Below, piece by piece: positions 5,017-5,195 of a stretch of DNA of 5,195 nt (positions are counted from its first letter, which is position 1; each line of letters begins with the position of its first letter). The notes under the pieces are model-generated. The model did no database searches. It was not told the DNA's origin and worked only from the letters and a program-made list of their open reading frames with translations. The stretch is taken from the NCBI GenBank assembly GCA_030616465.1, contig JAUWXH010000190.1, forward strand, positions 1-5,195, in the 5' to 3' direction. Made by a program: the position numbers and the translations under genes. The DNA comes from Planctomycetota bacterium (GTDB taxonomy: Bacteria > Planctomycetota > Phycisphaerae > UBA1845 > Fen-1342).

Positions 5017-5195
5017 ACCTCTCCGTACGGCGGGAGGGCAACGCCCACGTGGTGACTCTGCGCGGGGCGACCCACCTGGGCGAGGCCGAAGAGCTCAACG
5101 CGCAACTGTCCCAGCTCATCCAGCCCGCGTATCCGCATCTGATCCTGGATATGTCCGAGCTGGAATTCCTCGGCTCGGTGGGCCTCAACGCGATC
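4950..5195 (+). CDS. Second STAS-domain protein, N-terminal part, overlapping the kinase gene
   Basis: An open frame from ATG 4950 runs off the right edge after 82 codons and overlaps the kinase gene by 67 bp in a different frame. Residues 1-22 are acidic and unstructured in appearance (DVEGKPDETPGEVE). From about 23 a STAS domain is clear: LSVRREGNAHVVTLRG (24-39), a helix at about 44-58, the strand HLILDMSELEFL (63-74) and the conserved turn GSVGLNAI (75-82). S76 sits at the usual phosphoserine position of the DSxGL turn, and the preceding Asp is Gly here. The rest of the domain, perhaps 40-50 residues or more, is missing. ATG 4950 is the only plausible upstream start, and codons from 5019 on have strong coding character. 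No good ribosome binding site precedes it, so coupling to kinase translation is likely. It could be a second antagonist of the same kinase or the start of a larger STAS fusion protein. Confidence 0.75.
   Translation, partial: MDVEGKPDETPGEVEIPFSEALNLSVRREGNAHVVTLRGATHLGEAEELNAQLSQLIQPAYPHLILDMSELEFLGSVGLNAI

Overview
The window looks like a piece of a high-GC Gram-negative-type bacterial chromosome, most likely from a planctomycete or a relative. This rests on three things: the close resemblance of the first gene to exported tricorn-type proteases I associate with that group, the strongly G/C-ending codons, and intergenic palindromes of a kind I associate with such genomes. The taxonomic call is inference from family resemblance; no search was run.

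Layout. Positions 1-904 (minus strand) hold the N-terminal third of an exported tricorn-like protease: signal peptide plus the start of a beta-propeller. The rest lies off the left edge. A 566-bp divergent intergenic region (905-1470) follows. It holds a weak promoter candidate for the protease, a REP-like multi-hairpin element (1016-1076) and a terminally inverted, MITE-like element (1191-1317). Positions 1471-2469 (plus) encode a stand-alone SAM-dependent O-methyltransferase of the acetylserotonin/hydroxyneurosporene family. After a 207-bp gap with a perfect 14-bp palindrome comes a PilT/PilU-family hexameric ATPase (2677-3861, plus). Its stop codon lies inside a second copy of the REP-like palindrome family (3858-3928), and a further strong hairpin follows (3944-3970).

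The right end (4014-5195) is a compact regulatory operon. A TTGACA-17-AAGAAT promoter and a structured leader precede three genes: a STAS-domain anti-sigma-factor antagonist (4135-4497), an RsbW/SpoIIAB-type HATPase serine kinase (4540-5016), and a second STAS protein (4950 to the right edge) whose first 67 bp overlap the kinase gene in another frame. This is a partner-switching module with one kinase flanked by two candidate antagonists. Its promoter suggests it is transcribed separately from the upstream ATPase gene. No sigma factor or PP2C phosphatase is visible inside the window.

I see no tRNA, rRNA, CRISPR array, transposase gene or complete novel defence-type system. The most unusual features are the intergenic palindromic elements and the STAS-kinase-STAS arrangement with its dual-coding overlap.
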